From contig VBEQ01000147.1 in assembly GCA_005881235.1 (NCBI GenBank), forward strand, positions 1 to 34,679: a stretch of DNA of 34,679 nucleotides, read 5' to 3'. A program made the translations under genes and the position numbers. The DNA comes from Chloroflexota bacterium (lineage in GTDB: Bacteria > Chloroflexota > Dormibacteria > CF-121). Positions 17,600 to 25,775 of the stretch are shown here, one piece after another. A model generated the notes under the pieces. That model was not told where the DNA came from, did not search any database, and saw nothing but the letters and a program-made list of their open reading frames with translations. Position 1 is the stretch's first letter. Every line of letters starts with the position of its first letter.

Positions 17600-18722
17600 G
17601 GATTCCCCCCTGCTCGACCCGGAAGATCGCGGCGCGCTCCAGGATGCTCTTTGGCAGGTCGTTGAGGTCGGCCGCGGTGATCAGCGCCTGAGGCCCTGGC
17701 TCGAGCGCGGCGAGGAGGCGCTCGCGGCGAGCCGGGTCGAGCTCGGACATCACATCATCGAGCAGAAGCACTGGTTGCTCGCCGGTCACCTCGGCGAGAT
17801 AGTGCAGTTCCGCCAGCTTCAGGCTGAGCACGGCGCTGCGCTGCTGCCCCTGGCTGGCATAGAGCCTCGCTTCATGGTCGTCGAGCCACACCTCGACATC
17901 GTCGCGCTGCGGTCCGACAGCTGTCTGTCCACGCCCGATCTCCTCGTCGCGCGCCTCGCGCATGGCGGCCTTGAGCTGTTCCACGACGAGCTCTAACGGC
18001 GCCTCGCCGATTCGGGCACCCGCGGGCCGGTAGCGGAGCTCGAGCCGCTCACGGTCGTCGCTGAGCTCGCGGTGAAAGGCGGCCGCGATGGGCTGCAGCT
18101 CGAGGAGGCGGCGCTGCCGTTCCACCATGATGGCCGCGCCGGACTCGGCGACGGCAGCCGTCCAGACATCGAGCCCATCGACCGGCTGGCGGGCCTCCCG
18201 GATCGCCCTCAGCAAGGCGTTGCGCTGCGTCAGCAGGTGCGAGTACCGATTCAACTCCCGCGCGTGGGCACGATCGATCTGGGAAAGCAGGGTGTTGAGA
18301 AAGCGTCGCCGGCCCTCGCCCGGACCCTTGACCAGCTGCAGGTCGTCCGGCCAGAAGAGGACGACCCGAAGCGACCCAATCACGTCGCTCGAGCGGCGCG
18401 GGATCCCATTGAGGGTGAACTTCCGCGACGCTCGCGAGCCGGCAGCGGCGGGGCTGAGGTTGATGCGAACCTCCAGCTCCTTGAGGCCGGTGTCGGTCTG
18501 CACGCCGCAGGTGACGCGGGCGGCGGTCTGGCCGAATCGGACCAGCTCGACCGCTTGCTGCGTGCGTGGGGAGCGCGTCAAGGCCGCGAGCGCCACGGCC
18601 TCGAGCAGATTGGTCTTTCCCTGCGCGTTGCCGCCGAAGAATACCGTGGCGGAGCGCTCGAGCGCCAGGTCCAACTCAACGTAATTCCGAAAGTCGAACA
18701 GTGAGACGTTAGCCAGGAACAC
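17592..18722 (-). CDS. recF: DNA replication and repair protein RecF
   Basis: The 376-residue SMC-like ATPase has Walker A GGNAQGKT (residues 30-37), the RecF-specific PDDLQLVKGPGEGRRRFLN block, a signature region (SQGQQRSAVLSLKLAE) and Walker B LLLDDVMSELD. It loads RecA at single-strand gaps with RecO and RecR. It starts at the GTG at 18722, 16 nt after the dnaN stop, giving the classic dnaA-dnaN-recF order. No Shine-Dalgarno is obvious, so translation may depend on coupling with dnaN. Confidence 0.97.
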   Translation of the reverse strand: MFLANVSLFDFRNYVELDLALERSATVFFGGNAQGKTNLLEAVALAALTRSPRTQQAVELVRFGQTAARVTCGVQTDTGLKELEVRINLSPAAAGSRASRKFTLNGIPRRSSDVIGSLRVVLFWPDDLQLVKGPGEGRRRFLNTLLSQIDRAHARELNRYSHLLTQRNALLRAIREARQPVDGLDVWTAAVAESGAAIMVERQRRLLELQPIAAAFHRELSDDRERLELRYRPAGARIGEAPLELVVEQLKAAMREARDEEIGRGQTAVGPQRDDVEVWLDDHEARLYASQGQQRSAVLSLKLAELHYLAEVTGEQPVLLLDDVMSELDPARRERLLAALEPGPQALITAADLNDLPKSILERAAIFRVEQGGIHA

Positions 18723-18738
18723 GCGGTCTGCGCGCTGA

Positions 18739-19854
18739 CTACATCGCCACTCTGACCGGCATGATGATGTAGAGGTAGTTGTCGTTCCCCACCGGCTTGA
18801 TCAGGCCGGGGTTCAGCGGGCCGGTGAAGCCGAGGGTCACCTCGTCGCTGCCAATGATGGCGAGCACGTCGAGAAGGTACTTGGAGTTGAACGCGACCTG
18901 GAGGTCCTGGCCATCGATCTGCGCCTCAACGCCGGCCACGTTCTGCCCGACTTCGCTGGTATTGGCCGTCAGGGTCAGTTTGCCGCCTTCGGCCTTGAAT
19001 TTCACGACGTTGGCGGCATCCTTGGAAAACAACGAGACCATCTTGGTGGTGAAGAGCAGGTCCTGCGTCTTGCTGGTGATGGTCGTTGTGCTCTGCCCAG
19101 GAATGACCTGCTGGTAGTTGGGATAGGTTCCCTCGATCAGCCGGCTCATCAGTTCCACATCGCGGGTCTTGAAGAAAACCTGATTCTTCTGCGAGCCGAC
19201 GGTGACCTCCACGCCGTTGTCGCCCGTCTTGAGGATCCGGCTGAGCTCGCTCAGGGCGCGCGCCGGGATGACGATCGTCTCGCCTTCACCCGGTTCCGCC
19301 TGGACCGCAAGGGTTTTGACCGCCAGCCGGTGACCGTCGGTGGCGGCAAAGGTTGCCTTCCCCCCATTGAGGTGAACGTAGACGCCGGTCAGCACCGGTC
19401 GGCCCTCATCGCTGGAGGCGGCGATCACGGTCTGCTCGATCGCATCTTTGAGCTCGGCCTGGTCGACCTTGACCTTGCGACCTTCGACGCCGGAGGGAAC
19501 GGGTGGGAAGTCCGCCGGGTCGATCCCACGGATGGTGGCGTCGAACCGATTGCTCTTGACCGCTAGCGACTGCGTCTTCTTGTCCAGTGCCATGGACAGC
19601 GGCTCGTCGGGATGCGAAGTCACGAAGTCCGTCAGCAACCGCGCCGGCACGGTGATCCCACCTTCTTCCTGGACCTCGGCCGGGATGACCTGCCGGATAC
19701 CGATCTCCAGGTTGGTCGCTGTGAGTTGCAGCCCGGTGTCGCCGGTCTGCAGCAGCACGTTGTTGAGGATGGGTAGCGTGGTCCGCGAAGAGACGGCGCG
19801 GGAAACAACCTGCAATCCCTGCCCGAGGTTTCCGGCGGTGACAGTGACCTTCAT
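18739..19854 (-). CDS. dnaN: DNA polymerase III beta sliding clamp
   Basis: The 371-residue protein matches the beta clamp over its full length: MKVTVTAGNLGQGLQVVSRAVSSRTTLPILNN at the start, GITVPARLL, ATIRGIDPADFPPVP, GVYVHLNGGKATFAATDGHRLA in the middle, and the typical MPVR motif near the C-terminus (YIIMPVRVAM). It encircles DNA and tethers polymerase III and repair proteins. A clean Shine-Dalgarno (AGGAG) lies 5 nt before the ATG. A 212-bp gap separates it from dnaA and contains a TATAAT box, suggesting its own promoter. Confidence 0.98.
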   Translation of the reverse strand: MKVTVTAGNLGQGLQVVSRAVSSRTTLPILNNVLLQTGDTGLQLTATNLEIGIRQVIPAEVQEEGGITVPARLLTDFVTSHPDEPLSMALDKKTQSLAVKSNRFDATIRGIDPADFPPVPSGVEGRKVKVDQAELKDAIEQTVIAASSDEGRPVLTGVYVHLNGGKATFAATDGHRLAVKTLAVQAEPGEGETIVIPARALSELSRILKTGDNGVEVTVGSQKNQVFFKTRDVELMSRLIEGTYPNYQQVIPGQSTTTITSKTQDLLFTTKMVSLFSKDAANVVKFKAEGGKLTLTANTSEVGQNVAGVEAQIDGQDLQVAFNSKYLLDVLAIIGSDEVTLGFTGPLNPGLIKPVGNDNYLYIIMPVRVAM

Positions 19855-20066
19855 GATGCTCCTGGTCTACACGACCCTCTAATGAAACGGGGTAATTGAA
19901 AGATACGACGTAGTCGTAGTGCGGTGCACAACAGGGAAAAACCCCTTCCCCACGTTCAAAACGGGCCAATTATAGCGTTCAAAAACTGTGCGTTCCCGGC
20001 GCGGGTATCCCCACACGAGCCCGATTGCAACAGTGTCCACGTCCCTTGCCGCGCTATTCCACAGGC
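19855..20066. other. dnaA-dnaN intergenic region with degenerate DnaA-box-like motifs
   Basis: This 212-bp gap holds several CCAC(A/G) motifs. TATTCCACA (20055-20063) has two mismatches to TTGTCCACA/TTATCCACA, and GTGTCCACG (about 20033-20041) has two to TTGTCCACA. None is perfect, unlike the boxes upstream of dnaA. The region may be a secondary DnaA-binding region as well as the dnaN leader. No hairpin or gene is apparent. Confidence 0.35.
19969..19974 (-). promoter_or_regulatory. dnaN: -10 candidate (TATAAT) for dnaN
   Basis: The minus strand reads TATAAT, a perfect -10 consensus, about 115 nt before the dnaN ATG. The matching -35 position reads GGGAAC, a poor match, so the assignment rests mainly on the -10. 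It would give a leader of about 108 nt. Confidence 0.4.
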
Positions 20067-21422
20067 TCAATGCGAATAAAGAATTTCGCGGAGTTTCCGC
20101 AGGTCGGCCTGGAGGCGTTGGTCTTCTTTGGAGTCGGTATTTATTTTCTCGTAGGAATGGAGGACTGTCGTATGATCACGTCCGCCGAATGCCTGCCCGA
20201 TGGCCGGCAACGATGAGGCCGTTTCCTCGCGGATCAAGAACATCGCAACCTGTCGCGGGAAGACGATGTGCTTGTCGCGGCGCTTCCCTTTCATCTCCTC
20301 CAGGCTGATGTGATAGAAGCTTGCGACCGTGCGAGAGATGGTGTCGATCGAGAGGGTGCGGGTCTCCGTCGAGGGGATGACGTCCTGCAGCAGTTTCGCC
20401 GCCATCTCGACGTTGACGGCGCTGCGGTTGAGGGACGCATGGGCGATCACCCGGATGAGCGCACCCTCGAGCTCGCGGATGTTCCTCTGGATCTTGTGCG
20501 CGATGAAGGAGAGCACATCCTCCGGCACCAGCCGCGCATAGGGCCCGACCTTCGATTTGAGGATGGCCACGCGCGTTTCGAAGTCGGCCGCCTGGATGTC
20601 CGCGATCAGGCCCCACTGAAACCGTGAGCGCAGCCTGTCCTCCAGCGTGGGGATCTCTTTGGGGGGCCGGTCGGAGGAGATCACGATCTGCTTGTTGAGC
20701 TCATGGAGGGAGTTGAAGGTATGGAAGAACTCTTCCTGGGTCCGGTCTTTACCGGCGAGAAACTGGATGTCGTCGACCAGCAGGACGTCGACCGTCCGGT
20801 AGCGGGTCCGGAAATCGTTCATCCGTCCTTCCTGGATGGAGGAGATCATCTCGTTCATGAACTTCTCGCTCGTCACATAGGCCACCCGCCGGCGGGCGTG
20901 CTTTTCCAAAACGGCGTGGCCGATGGCGTGCATCAGGTGGGTCTTGCCCAAACCAACGCCGCCATAGAGGAAGAGCGGGTTGTAGGCCTTGGCGGGGGTT
21001 TCTGCCACCGCCCGGCAGGCGGCGTGCGCGAAGCGCGAGTTGTTGCCGACCACGAAATGCTGGAACTGGAATTTCGGATTCAGCTGGGATGCCTCGTGGA
21101 GGACCGGCTCCTCGGCTTCGGGCGGCGGCTCCTCAGCGACGGCCACCGCCGAGCGGCCGGCGGCTGCCTCAGTCTGACCAGGTATCACCTCGAACGCCAC
21201 GCTGACGTCGCCGGAGACGATCGCCGACAACGTCTCTTTGATCATCGCCGAGTAGCGGTCCTCGAGCCAGTCCTTGGCGAGCTTGGTCGGCACGCCGATC
21301 TTGAAAGCATTCTTCTCGCGGCCGACCAATGACGCATTCTTCAGCCAGGTCTCATAGCTTGGCTTACTGAGCTGGAACCGAAGTTCCTCCTGCGCCGCCT
21401 GCCAAATCTGTTCTCCGTTCAT
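20067..21422 (-). CDS. dnaA: Chromosomal replication initiator DnaA
   Basis: The 451-residue protein shows domain I (MNGEQIWQAAQEELRFQLSK), an acidic Pro-rich domain II (EEPPPEAEEP), domain III AAA+ with LNPKFQFQHFVVG, Walker A GGVGLGKT and Walker B LLVDDIQF, and domain IV with the DnaA signature GGRDHTTVLHSYEKI. The tracked GTG at 21434 is probably not the start: the bases GGAGGAG at that point form an ideal Shine-Dalgarno for the ATG at 21422, whose product begins like known DnaA proteins. It should bind the boxes in the gap just upstream and may repress itself, since one box overlaps a candidate promoter element. Confidence 0.97.
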   Translation of the reverse strand: MNGEQIWQAAQEELRFQLSKPSYETWLKNASLVGREKNAFKIGVPTKLAKDWLEDRYSAMIKETLSAIVSGDVSVAFEVIPGQTEAAAGRSAVAVAEEPPPEAEEPVLHEASQLNPKFQFQHFVVGNNSRFAHAACRAVAETPAKAYNPLFLYGGVGLGKTHLMHAIGHAVLEKHARRRVAYVTSEKFMNEMISSIQEGRMNDFRTRYRTVDVLLVDDIQFLAGKDRTQEEFFHTFNSLHELNKQIVISSDRPPKEIPTLEDRLRSRFQWGLIADIQAADFETRVAILKSKVGPYARLVPEDVLSFIAHKIQRNIRELEGALIRVIAHASLNRSAVNVEMAAKLLQDVIPSTETRTLSIDTISRTVASFYHISLEEMKGKRRDKHIVFPRQVAMFLIREETASSLPAIGQAFGGRDHTTVLHSYEKINTDSKEDQRLQADLRKLREILYSH

Positions 21423-21539
21423 CGGCTCCTCCACGCAACACGACGCAAACTACGACTTCAGTGGAGAGCAGAGCCGGTGCTGCGCGTCAGGCCGCGAAGT
21501 CGGAAACGAGGCCCATGGACGGCGTTTGCAGGACGGAAC

Positions 21540-21548
21540 TTATACACA
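21540..21548 (+). promoter_or_regulatory. DnaA box TTATACACA
   Basis: This is an exact match to TTATNCACA on the plus strand. Read on the minus strand it is TGTGTATAA, overlapping a TATAAG hexamer that could be a dnaA -10 element, which would fit autorepression. Confidence 0.75.
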
Positions 21549-21561
21549 AGCTTCCCACAAC

Positions 21562-21570
21562 AGTGGAGAA
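21562..21570 (-). promoter_or_regulatory. Weak DnaA box TTCTCCACT
   Basis: The minus strand reads TTCTCCACT, two mismatches from the high-GC consensus TTGTCCACA. It lies between the two perfect boxes. It is included only because of that position. Confidence 0.3.
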
Positions 21571-21595
21571 GTCTATCGAGGTCTCCCCAGCCTCA

Positions 21596-21604
21596 TGTGT
21601 ATAA
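21596..21604 (-). promoter_or_regulatory. DnaA box TTATACACA (inverted)
   Basis: The plus strand reads TGTGTATAA, the exact reverse complement of the box at 21540. The two boxes face each other across 47 bp. Confidence 0.75.
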
Positions 21605-21753
21605 GTTGTTGATGGCTATTTGCCGTAGCTCTCCAGGGCAGCGGAATAATAGCAAACGGTTACCACCCGTGCAATCCGAAATTACGTACGAAGCGCACCG
21701 CCGCGCATGGTCGCGCATGGTATGGTTAGGCCCCGAAAAACGTTGAGGTCTGC

Positions 21754-21909
21754 ATGAAGCGTACCCACCAGCCAAAGAAGCGCCAGCGGGTCAAGGTCCA
21801 CGGTTTCCGTGCCCGCATGTCGACGACGGGCGGCGTCAAGGTGATCAAGGCACGCCGTTTGAAGGGACGCCGCCGTCTGACACCGACGTCCAGCCGGCGC
21901 TACCGGTAA
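21754..21909 (+). CDS. rpmH: 50S ribosomal protein bL34
   Basis: This gene is too short for the ORF track. The ATG at 21754 opens a 51-residue, very basic protein [22 protein letters not shown], ending [14 protein letters not shown], the full bL34 pattern with the typical HGFRARM motif. It is slightly longer than the usual 44-47 residues through a few C-terminal residues. A TGAGG ribosome-site candidate lies 5 nt upstream. It heads the rpmH-rnpA-yidD-yidC-khpB operon and is the first gene right of the origin. Confidence 0.97.
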   Translation: MKRTHQPKKRQRVKVHGFRARMSTTGGVKVIKARRLKGRRRLTPTSSRRYR

Positions 21910-21928
21910 GCGCCTGCCTCCACCGCCG

Positions 21929-22261
21929 ATGAAACGGCGGTCTCGGCTACTCCGGTCGGCCGACTTCGACCGGACGCTGCGCTCGGGCCGCCGGGCCGCC
22001 TCCGAATACTTCGCCCTATTCGTAAGCGATAATGGGCTTGGCCGGCCTCGGGTCGGCCTGGCCGTCAGTCGGAAACTCGGGAATGCCGTGGTCCGAAATC
22101 GAGTCAAGCGGCGCCTGCGCGAACTGGTGAGGCCGTTGTTGACGCGGGCAGAGGGCGGCCGTGACGTTGTAATCGTGGCACGGGCTCGTGCCGTCGACGC
22201 GGAATTTACGCACTTGCGCCAGGAGATGGAAATGCTGTGGGCGAAGGGGTGGGGGTCGTGA
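21929..22261 (+). CDS. rnpA: Ribonuclease P protein component
   Basis: The 110-residue basic protein has the RnpA signature [18 protein letters not shown] and the N-terminal [23 protein letters not shown]. It assists the RNase P RNA in tRNA 5' processing. It lies 19 nt after rpmH, and its TGA overlaps the GTG of yidD (GTGA). Length is normal for the family. Confidence 0.96.
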   Translation: MKRRSRLLRSADFDRTLRSGRRAASEYFALFVSDNGLGRPRVGLAVSRKLGNAVVRNRVKRRLRELVRPLLTRAEGGRDVVIVARARAVDAEFTHLRQEMEMLWAKGWGS

Positions 22262-22473
22262 CGGCGGCGTCGCTGGCGCTGATCCGCGTCTACCGGATCA
22301 CGCTCGGTCCCCTCTTTGGCGTGCTGTCGAGCTGCCGCTACACACCCACCTGCTCGCAGTACGGGTATGAAGCCATCCAGCGCTACGGCTGGTGGCGTGG
22401 CTGGGGCATGGCCGTCCGCCGGGTCGCGCGCTGCCACCCCTTCCATGCCGGCGGCTGGGATCCCGTGCCATGA
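22258..22473 (+). CDS. yidD: Membrane protein insertion efficiency factor YidD
   Basis: The 71-residue protein contains the YidD hallmark [19 protein letters not shown] and a later [17 protein letters not shown] end. It helps YidC-dependent insertion at the inner membrane. I choose the GTG at 22258, which overlaps the rnpA stop by 4 nt; the tracked GTG at 22237 would add MGEGVGV and overlap further. The gene ends in an ATGA overlap with yidC. Confidence 0.93.
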   Translation: MTAASLALIRVYRITLGPLFGVLSSCRYTPTCSQYGYEAIQRYGWWRGWGMAVRRVARCHPFHAGGWDPVP

Positions 22474-23303
22474 CGTCGCTGCTCGCCCTGCTGGCGACCC
22501 GCCACGAGCCCTGGGACACCCTCGGCGACCTCTGGCACCCGATCTGGGCACTCTGGTGGACACTGATCGGAGTCCCGATCCATGCCGTCCTCAAGACAAT
22601 CCTGGGTGTCCTGAGCGGGAACCCGCTCGCCGAATCGATCGGGCCCTTTGGCATCGCCATCGTCCTCTTGACCATCCTGATCAAGCTGATCATCTCTCCC
22701 ATCTTCCAGTACCAGCTGACCACTTCGCGGCGCGTCCAGGCGGAGCAGCGCCGGATCGCTCCCCAGTTGTCCGCGCTACGAAAGAAGTACAAGAAGGATC
22801 CTCAGCTCCTCAACCAGGAAACCATGAAGCTCTACAAGGAGCACAACATCAACCCACTCGCGCAAATGAGCGGTTGCCTGCCGGCGTTGGTCCAGTCCCC
22901 CATCCTGATCGCGCTCTTCTATGTGATCCGGGACGCTCACAACACGCTACCGATCCACGATTTCCGCTTCCTGGGCATCTCACTGGACCATACGGCCCTG
23001 CAACCGGGGCAGTTCGTCCCGCTCGCCATCCTTCTGCCCATCCTCGCCGGGCTCACCACCTTCGTGCAGACCAAGATGATGACCCAGCCGGGTCAAGTTC
23101 AAGACCCGACCCAGGCGGCGATGACGCAGAACATGACGCTGATCATGCCCGTCTTCATCGGGTTCATCTCACTCAACTTCGCGGCCGCCCTCGCGCTCTA
23201 CTGGGTGGTCAGCAACCTCTTCAGCATCGGCCAGCAATACTTCATCACCGGCTGGGGTTCACTCAACATACCGCCGGGCTTACGCAGGGGGAAAGCCGCA
23301 TGA
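22470..23303 (+). CDS. yidC: Membrane protein insertase YidC/OxaA
   Basis: The 277-residue protein has the Oxa1 core: TM1 [25 protein letters not shown], the cytoplasmic helical hairpin [32 protein letters not shown], then [27 protein letters not shown], and two later TMs ending [19 protein letters not shown]. It lacks the large periplasmic domain of proteobacterial YidC, as in Gram-positive-type forms. An additional hydrophobic segment precedes the core ([24 protein letters not shown]). The ATG at 22470 overlaps the yidD stop by 4 nt; the tracked start at 22392 lies inside yidD. Confidence 0.95.
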   Translation: MTSLLALLATRHEPWDTLGDLWHPIWALWWTLIGVPIHAVLKTILGVLSGNPLAESIGPFGIAIVLLTILIKLIISPIFQYQLTTSRRVQAEQRRIAPQLSALRKKYKKDPQLLNQETMKLYKEHNINPLAQMSGCLPALVQSPILIALFYVIRDAHNTLPIHDFRFLGISLDHTALQPGQFVPLAILLPILAGLTTFVQTKMMTQPGQVQDPTQAAMTQNMTLIMPVFIGFISLNFAAALALYWVVSNLFSIGQQYFITGWGSLNIPPGLRRGKAA

Positions 23304-24091
23304 GCAGCAGCAGCAACAGCGTCGAAATCACCGGAAAGACTGTCGACGAGGCCGTCGAGCAGGCTCTCGAAGACCTCGAAGAGGCACGCGAGAACGTGGA
23401 CATCGAGGTGCTGGAGGAGTCCTCGGGGCAGGCTCGGGTTCGGGTTACGCAGCGGGAAACGTACGCCGTCAAGGCGCGCCAGGTCGTGGCCGAGCTTCTC
23501 TACAAGATGGGAATCACGGCGCAGGTATTCATCAAAAAAGCTGACGACCCGGTGATGATCGACGTTGCCGGCGATAACCTCGGGTTGCTGATCGGCTGGC
23601 GGGGGGAGACGCTTCGCGCCTTCCAGACAGTTGTCAACCTGATCCTCAACGAGGGCCGCGTCGACCGGCGCCGGCTGGTCGTCGACGTCGAGCACTACCG
23701 CAATCGCCGCGAGGAGACCGTCAAGGAGATGGCCCTGCGCCTCGCCGATCGTGTGCGGCGCACCGGCGAGCGGGTGATGATGGATCCGATGCAGTCGTAC
23801 GAGCGGCGCATCGTCCACATCACGCTCGAGAAGGAGCCCGGCATCCGCACCGAGAGCCAGGGTGAGGAACCGAACCGGCGGGTCGCGATCCTCCCCGACG
23901 GTGTCACCGCGGCTCGGCGCCCAGCGGAGCGTCCGGTGCCGGCCCCCTCCCCGCCACTGACTCGCCAGGGTTCGGGCTACGGTGATCGGCCCCGTTACGG
24001 CGATCGGCCGCGCTTCGGCGACCGACCGCGCTTCGGCGAGCGCCGCCCCGGTTACCGCGAGGGCGAGGGCGGGGGAGGCGAGACCCCCTGA
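23300..24091 (+). CDS. khpB: RNA-binding protein KhpB/Jag (Jag_N-KH-R3H)
   Basis: The 263-residue protein has a Jag_N domain (VEITGKTVDEAVEQALEDL), a KH domain with the IGWRGETL loop, and an R3H domain with ERRIVHITLE. It binds RNA, and in Gram-positives acts with KhpA on translation and cell elongation. The C-terminus is an unusual basic tail with four near-repeats of G-(D/E)-R-P-R-(Y/F), then GYREGEGGGGE. The track merges it with a long upstream ORF from 22316; the true start is the ATG at 23300, which overlaps yidC by 4 nt. The last 40 nt overlap a convergent hypothetical gene. Confidence 0.93.
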   Translation: MSSSSNSVEITGKTVDEAVEQALEDLEEARENVDIEVLEESSGQARVRVTQRETYAVKARQVVAELLYKMGITAQVFIKKADDPVMIDVAGDNLGLLIGWRGETLRAFQTVVNLILNEGRVDRRRLVVDVEHYRNRREETVKEMALRLADRVRRTGERVMMDPMQSYERRIVHITLEKEPGIRTESQGEEPNRRVAILPDGVTAARRPAERPVPAPSPPLTRQGSGYGDRPRYGDRPRFGDRPRFGERRPGYREGEGGGGETP

Positions 24092-24354
24092 ACGCCGGCG
24101 CTGTCGAGGTCGGCGCGGACCCGATAGAGCGCTGCCGCGACCGCCTCGGCCGATAAACCATCGTCGAGCGCGTCCCGAGCCTGCCGGACGCCCTCTTTGA
24201 GCTTCGGGGAGGCTGCCGCCGCGGCGAGCGCCTTCAGCTCACGGGCCACCTCCACGGGCAAGCGCGCACCCGCATCTGAGTCCGCATAATTCCAGGCCTC
24301 GACGCGTGCGATGAGGCGATTCAGACGGCGGCCGAATTCCAAACGCCCCGTCAC
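24052..24354 (-). CDS. Hypothetical 100-aa helical protein
   Basis: I do not recognise this family. The 100-residue product is largely helical (GRRLNRLIARVEAWNYADSD, then VARELKALAAAAASPKLKEGVRQARDALDDG) with a Pro-rich end. It starts at a GTG at 24354. GATAAT lies 8 nt upstream (24363-24368), which supports a real, leaderless gene. Codon use resembles its neighbours. Its 3' end overlaps khpB by 40 nt in the antisense direction, so the two transcripts would be complementary there. It could instead be a false ORF. Confidence 0.5.
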   Translation of the reverse strand: MTGRLEFGRRLNRLIARVEAWNYADSDAGARLPVEVARELKALAAAAASPKLKEGVRQARDALDDGLSAEAVAAALYRVRADLDSAGVQGVSPPPPSPSR

Positions 24355-24450
24355 GGTTCAATATTATCCGACACTGGATGACCCATCATGTCTACCAAAA
24401 CGGTATCGAAATGTGAGGATGTGCCGACACCCCTACGATATACTCAGCTC
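24355..24450. promoter_or_regulatory. Divergent leaderless promoter region (hypothetical / M16 peptidase)
   Basis: Minus strand: GATAAT at 24363-24368, 8 nt before the GTG at 24354. Plus strand: TATACT at 24439-24444, 6 nt before the GTG at 24451. Neither start has a Shine-Dalgarno sequence. -35 elements are weak on both sides. Confidence 0.5.
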
Positions 24451-25731
24451 GTGCCCCAAGCCCGTCCTCCTTATCGTCTGTCCACTTTGCCGACCGGGGC
24501 CAGAGTCGTCTCGACCGAGCTAGCCGACCGGCCCTCGGTCACCATGGCGATCATGTTCAAGGTCGGTTCCCGGTATGAGTCTGACAAAGAAGCCGGCATC
24601 AGCCACTTTCTCGAACACATGTTCTTCAAAGGCTCCGCCCGCTATGCCGGCGCCAAGGAGATCGCGGAGGCGATCGAGGGGGTGGGCGGCGTCCTGAACG
24701 CCGCGACGGACAAGGAGCTGACCATGTACTGGGCGCGCGTGCCCAAGACCAAGTCGAAGCTGGCCATCGACGTTCTCGGGGACATGCTGTTCCAGCCGTT
24801 GCTCGATCCTGCCGAGCTGGAGAAGGAGCGGCTGGTCGTGCTCGAGGAGCTGCGCATGTACCAGGACTCGCCGCAGGAGTACGTGCACAGCCTGTTCGAG
24901 CAGATCAGCTGGCCGGATCACCCGCTTGGTCGCGACGTGGGAGGGACCGAGGCCTCGGTTCGGGCCCTGTCGCGCGACGACCTGCTCCGCTACCTCGAAG
25001 AGCACTACCTGCTGCGCAATCTGGTCGTGACCATTGCGGGCCCAGTGACACACGACGAGGCGATCGCCCTCGTCCAGCCTTATCTCAAGGTTCGCGGCAA
25101 CGGCGCCCCGCCACCGTCGTTCTTGCCCTCGGTCGGCAACGGGCTCAAGCCCAACGTCCTGTTGAAGTCGAAGAAGACGGAGCAGGCGCACGTGTGCGTC
25201 GGCGTGCACGCACCCTCGTACATGGATCGCGACCGTCACGTGATCGACATCCTCAACTGCGTTCTCGGCGAGGGCATGAGCTCCCGTCTCTTCCTCGAAG
25301 TCCGCGAGAAGCTGGGGCTGGCGTACGACGTCCACTCCTACGTCAACAAGATGTTCGATACGGGGGTGCTCGGCATCTACGCCGGAACCGAGCCGCGCCA
25401 GGCCGCGCGAGCGGTGGGCGCCATCGTCGGCCAGCTGCGGCGGCTCTGCCAGGAACCGGTGCAGAGCGCGGAGTTGACGAAGGCTAAAGAGTTTTACAAG
25501 GGCCGTTTGTTGCTGCAGATGGAGAGCACCAACTCCGTGGCGACCTGGTACGGCGGGCAGGAAGCCCTCACCGGCCGAATTGAGGGGGTCGATGAGAACA
25601 TGGCGGAGATCGATGCGGTCACCGCAGACGACGTTATGCGGATCGCCAACGAGCTCTTCAGCCAGGCGCTGCAGCTCGCGGTGATCGGCCCGTTTCGCAG
25701 CGAGGCGCCCTTCCTCAAGCAGATAGCTTGA
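24451..25731 (+). CDS. M16 family zinc metallopeptidase
   Basis: The 426-residue protein has the inverted zinc motif HFLEH (H52, E55, H56) and the downstream LEEL region that supplies the third ligand (EKERLVVLEELRM), then the M16 C-terminal-type block GMSSRLFLEVREKLGLAYDV. It resembles the processing-peptidase-like M16B group (PqqL, YmxG/MlpA). It lacks any signal peptide, so it is probably cytoplasmic. The tracked ATG at 24388 adds 21 residues; I prefer the GTG at 24451 because TATACT ends 6 nt upstream, matching leaderless starts elsewhere, and the family block starts soon after (YRLSTLPTGARVV). lepB follows after 44 nt. Confidence 0.92.
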   Translation: MPQARPPYRLSTLPTGARVVSTELADRPSVTMAIMFKVGSRYESDKEAGISHFLEHMFFKGSARYAGAKEIAEAIEGVGGVLNAATDKELTMYWARVPKTKSKLAIDVLGDMLFQPLLDPAELEKERLVVLEELRMYQDSPQEYVHSLFEQISWPDHPLGRDVGGTEASVRALSRDDLLRYLEEHYLLRNLVVTIAGPVTHDEAIALVQPYLKVRGNGAPPPSFLPSVGNGLKPNVLLKSKKTEQAHVCVGVHAPSYMDRDRHVIDILNCVLGEGMSSRLFLEVREKLGLAYDVHSYVNKMFDTGVLGIYAGTEPRQAARAVGAIVGQLRRLCQEPVQSAELTKAKEFYKGRLLLQMESTNSVATWYGGQEALTGRIEGVDENMAEIDAVTADDVMRIANELFSQALQLAVIGPFRSEAPFLKQIA

Positions 25732-25775
25732 GAGATAGAATGAATCGCCCTCGGATGAAGTTAAACAGCTAAAGG

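Larger units (their letters stand above)
21423..21753. other. Candidate replication origin (oriC), dnaA-rpmH intergenic region
   Basis: This 331-bp gene-free stretch lies between divergent dnaA and rpmH and is the only gap over 300 bases in the window. It holds two perfect DnaA boxes in inverted orientation 47 bp apart, a weaker box between them, a repeated CAGTGGAGA (21459 and 21561) and a tandem CGCGCATGGT near rpmH. Gene context (dnaN, recF, dciA, parAB nearby) is classic for an origin. No long AT-rich unwinding element is evident; the least GC-rich part is about 21600-21690. The rpmH and dnaA promoters must also lie here. Confidence 0.7.

Noticed and set aside
22316-23299. N-terminal part of the 591-aa plus ORF
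   Set aside because: This part is out-of-frame reading of yidD and yidC; only the segment from 23300 (khpB) is real.
25237-25244. Other CACGTG cores, including those near 13595 and 25913, as parS sites
   Set aside because: They lie in coding sequence and their arms are neither palindromic nor close to the consensus.
25740-25772. Ten-codon ORF (MNRPRMKLNS) upstream of lepB
   Set aside because: The likely -10 (TAGAAT) overlaps its ATG, so the start would not be on the transcript. No ribosome site is present.
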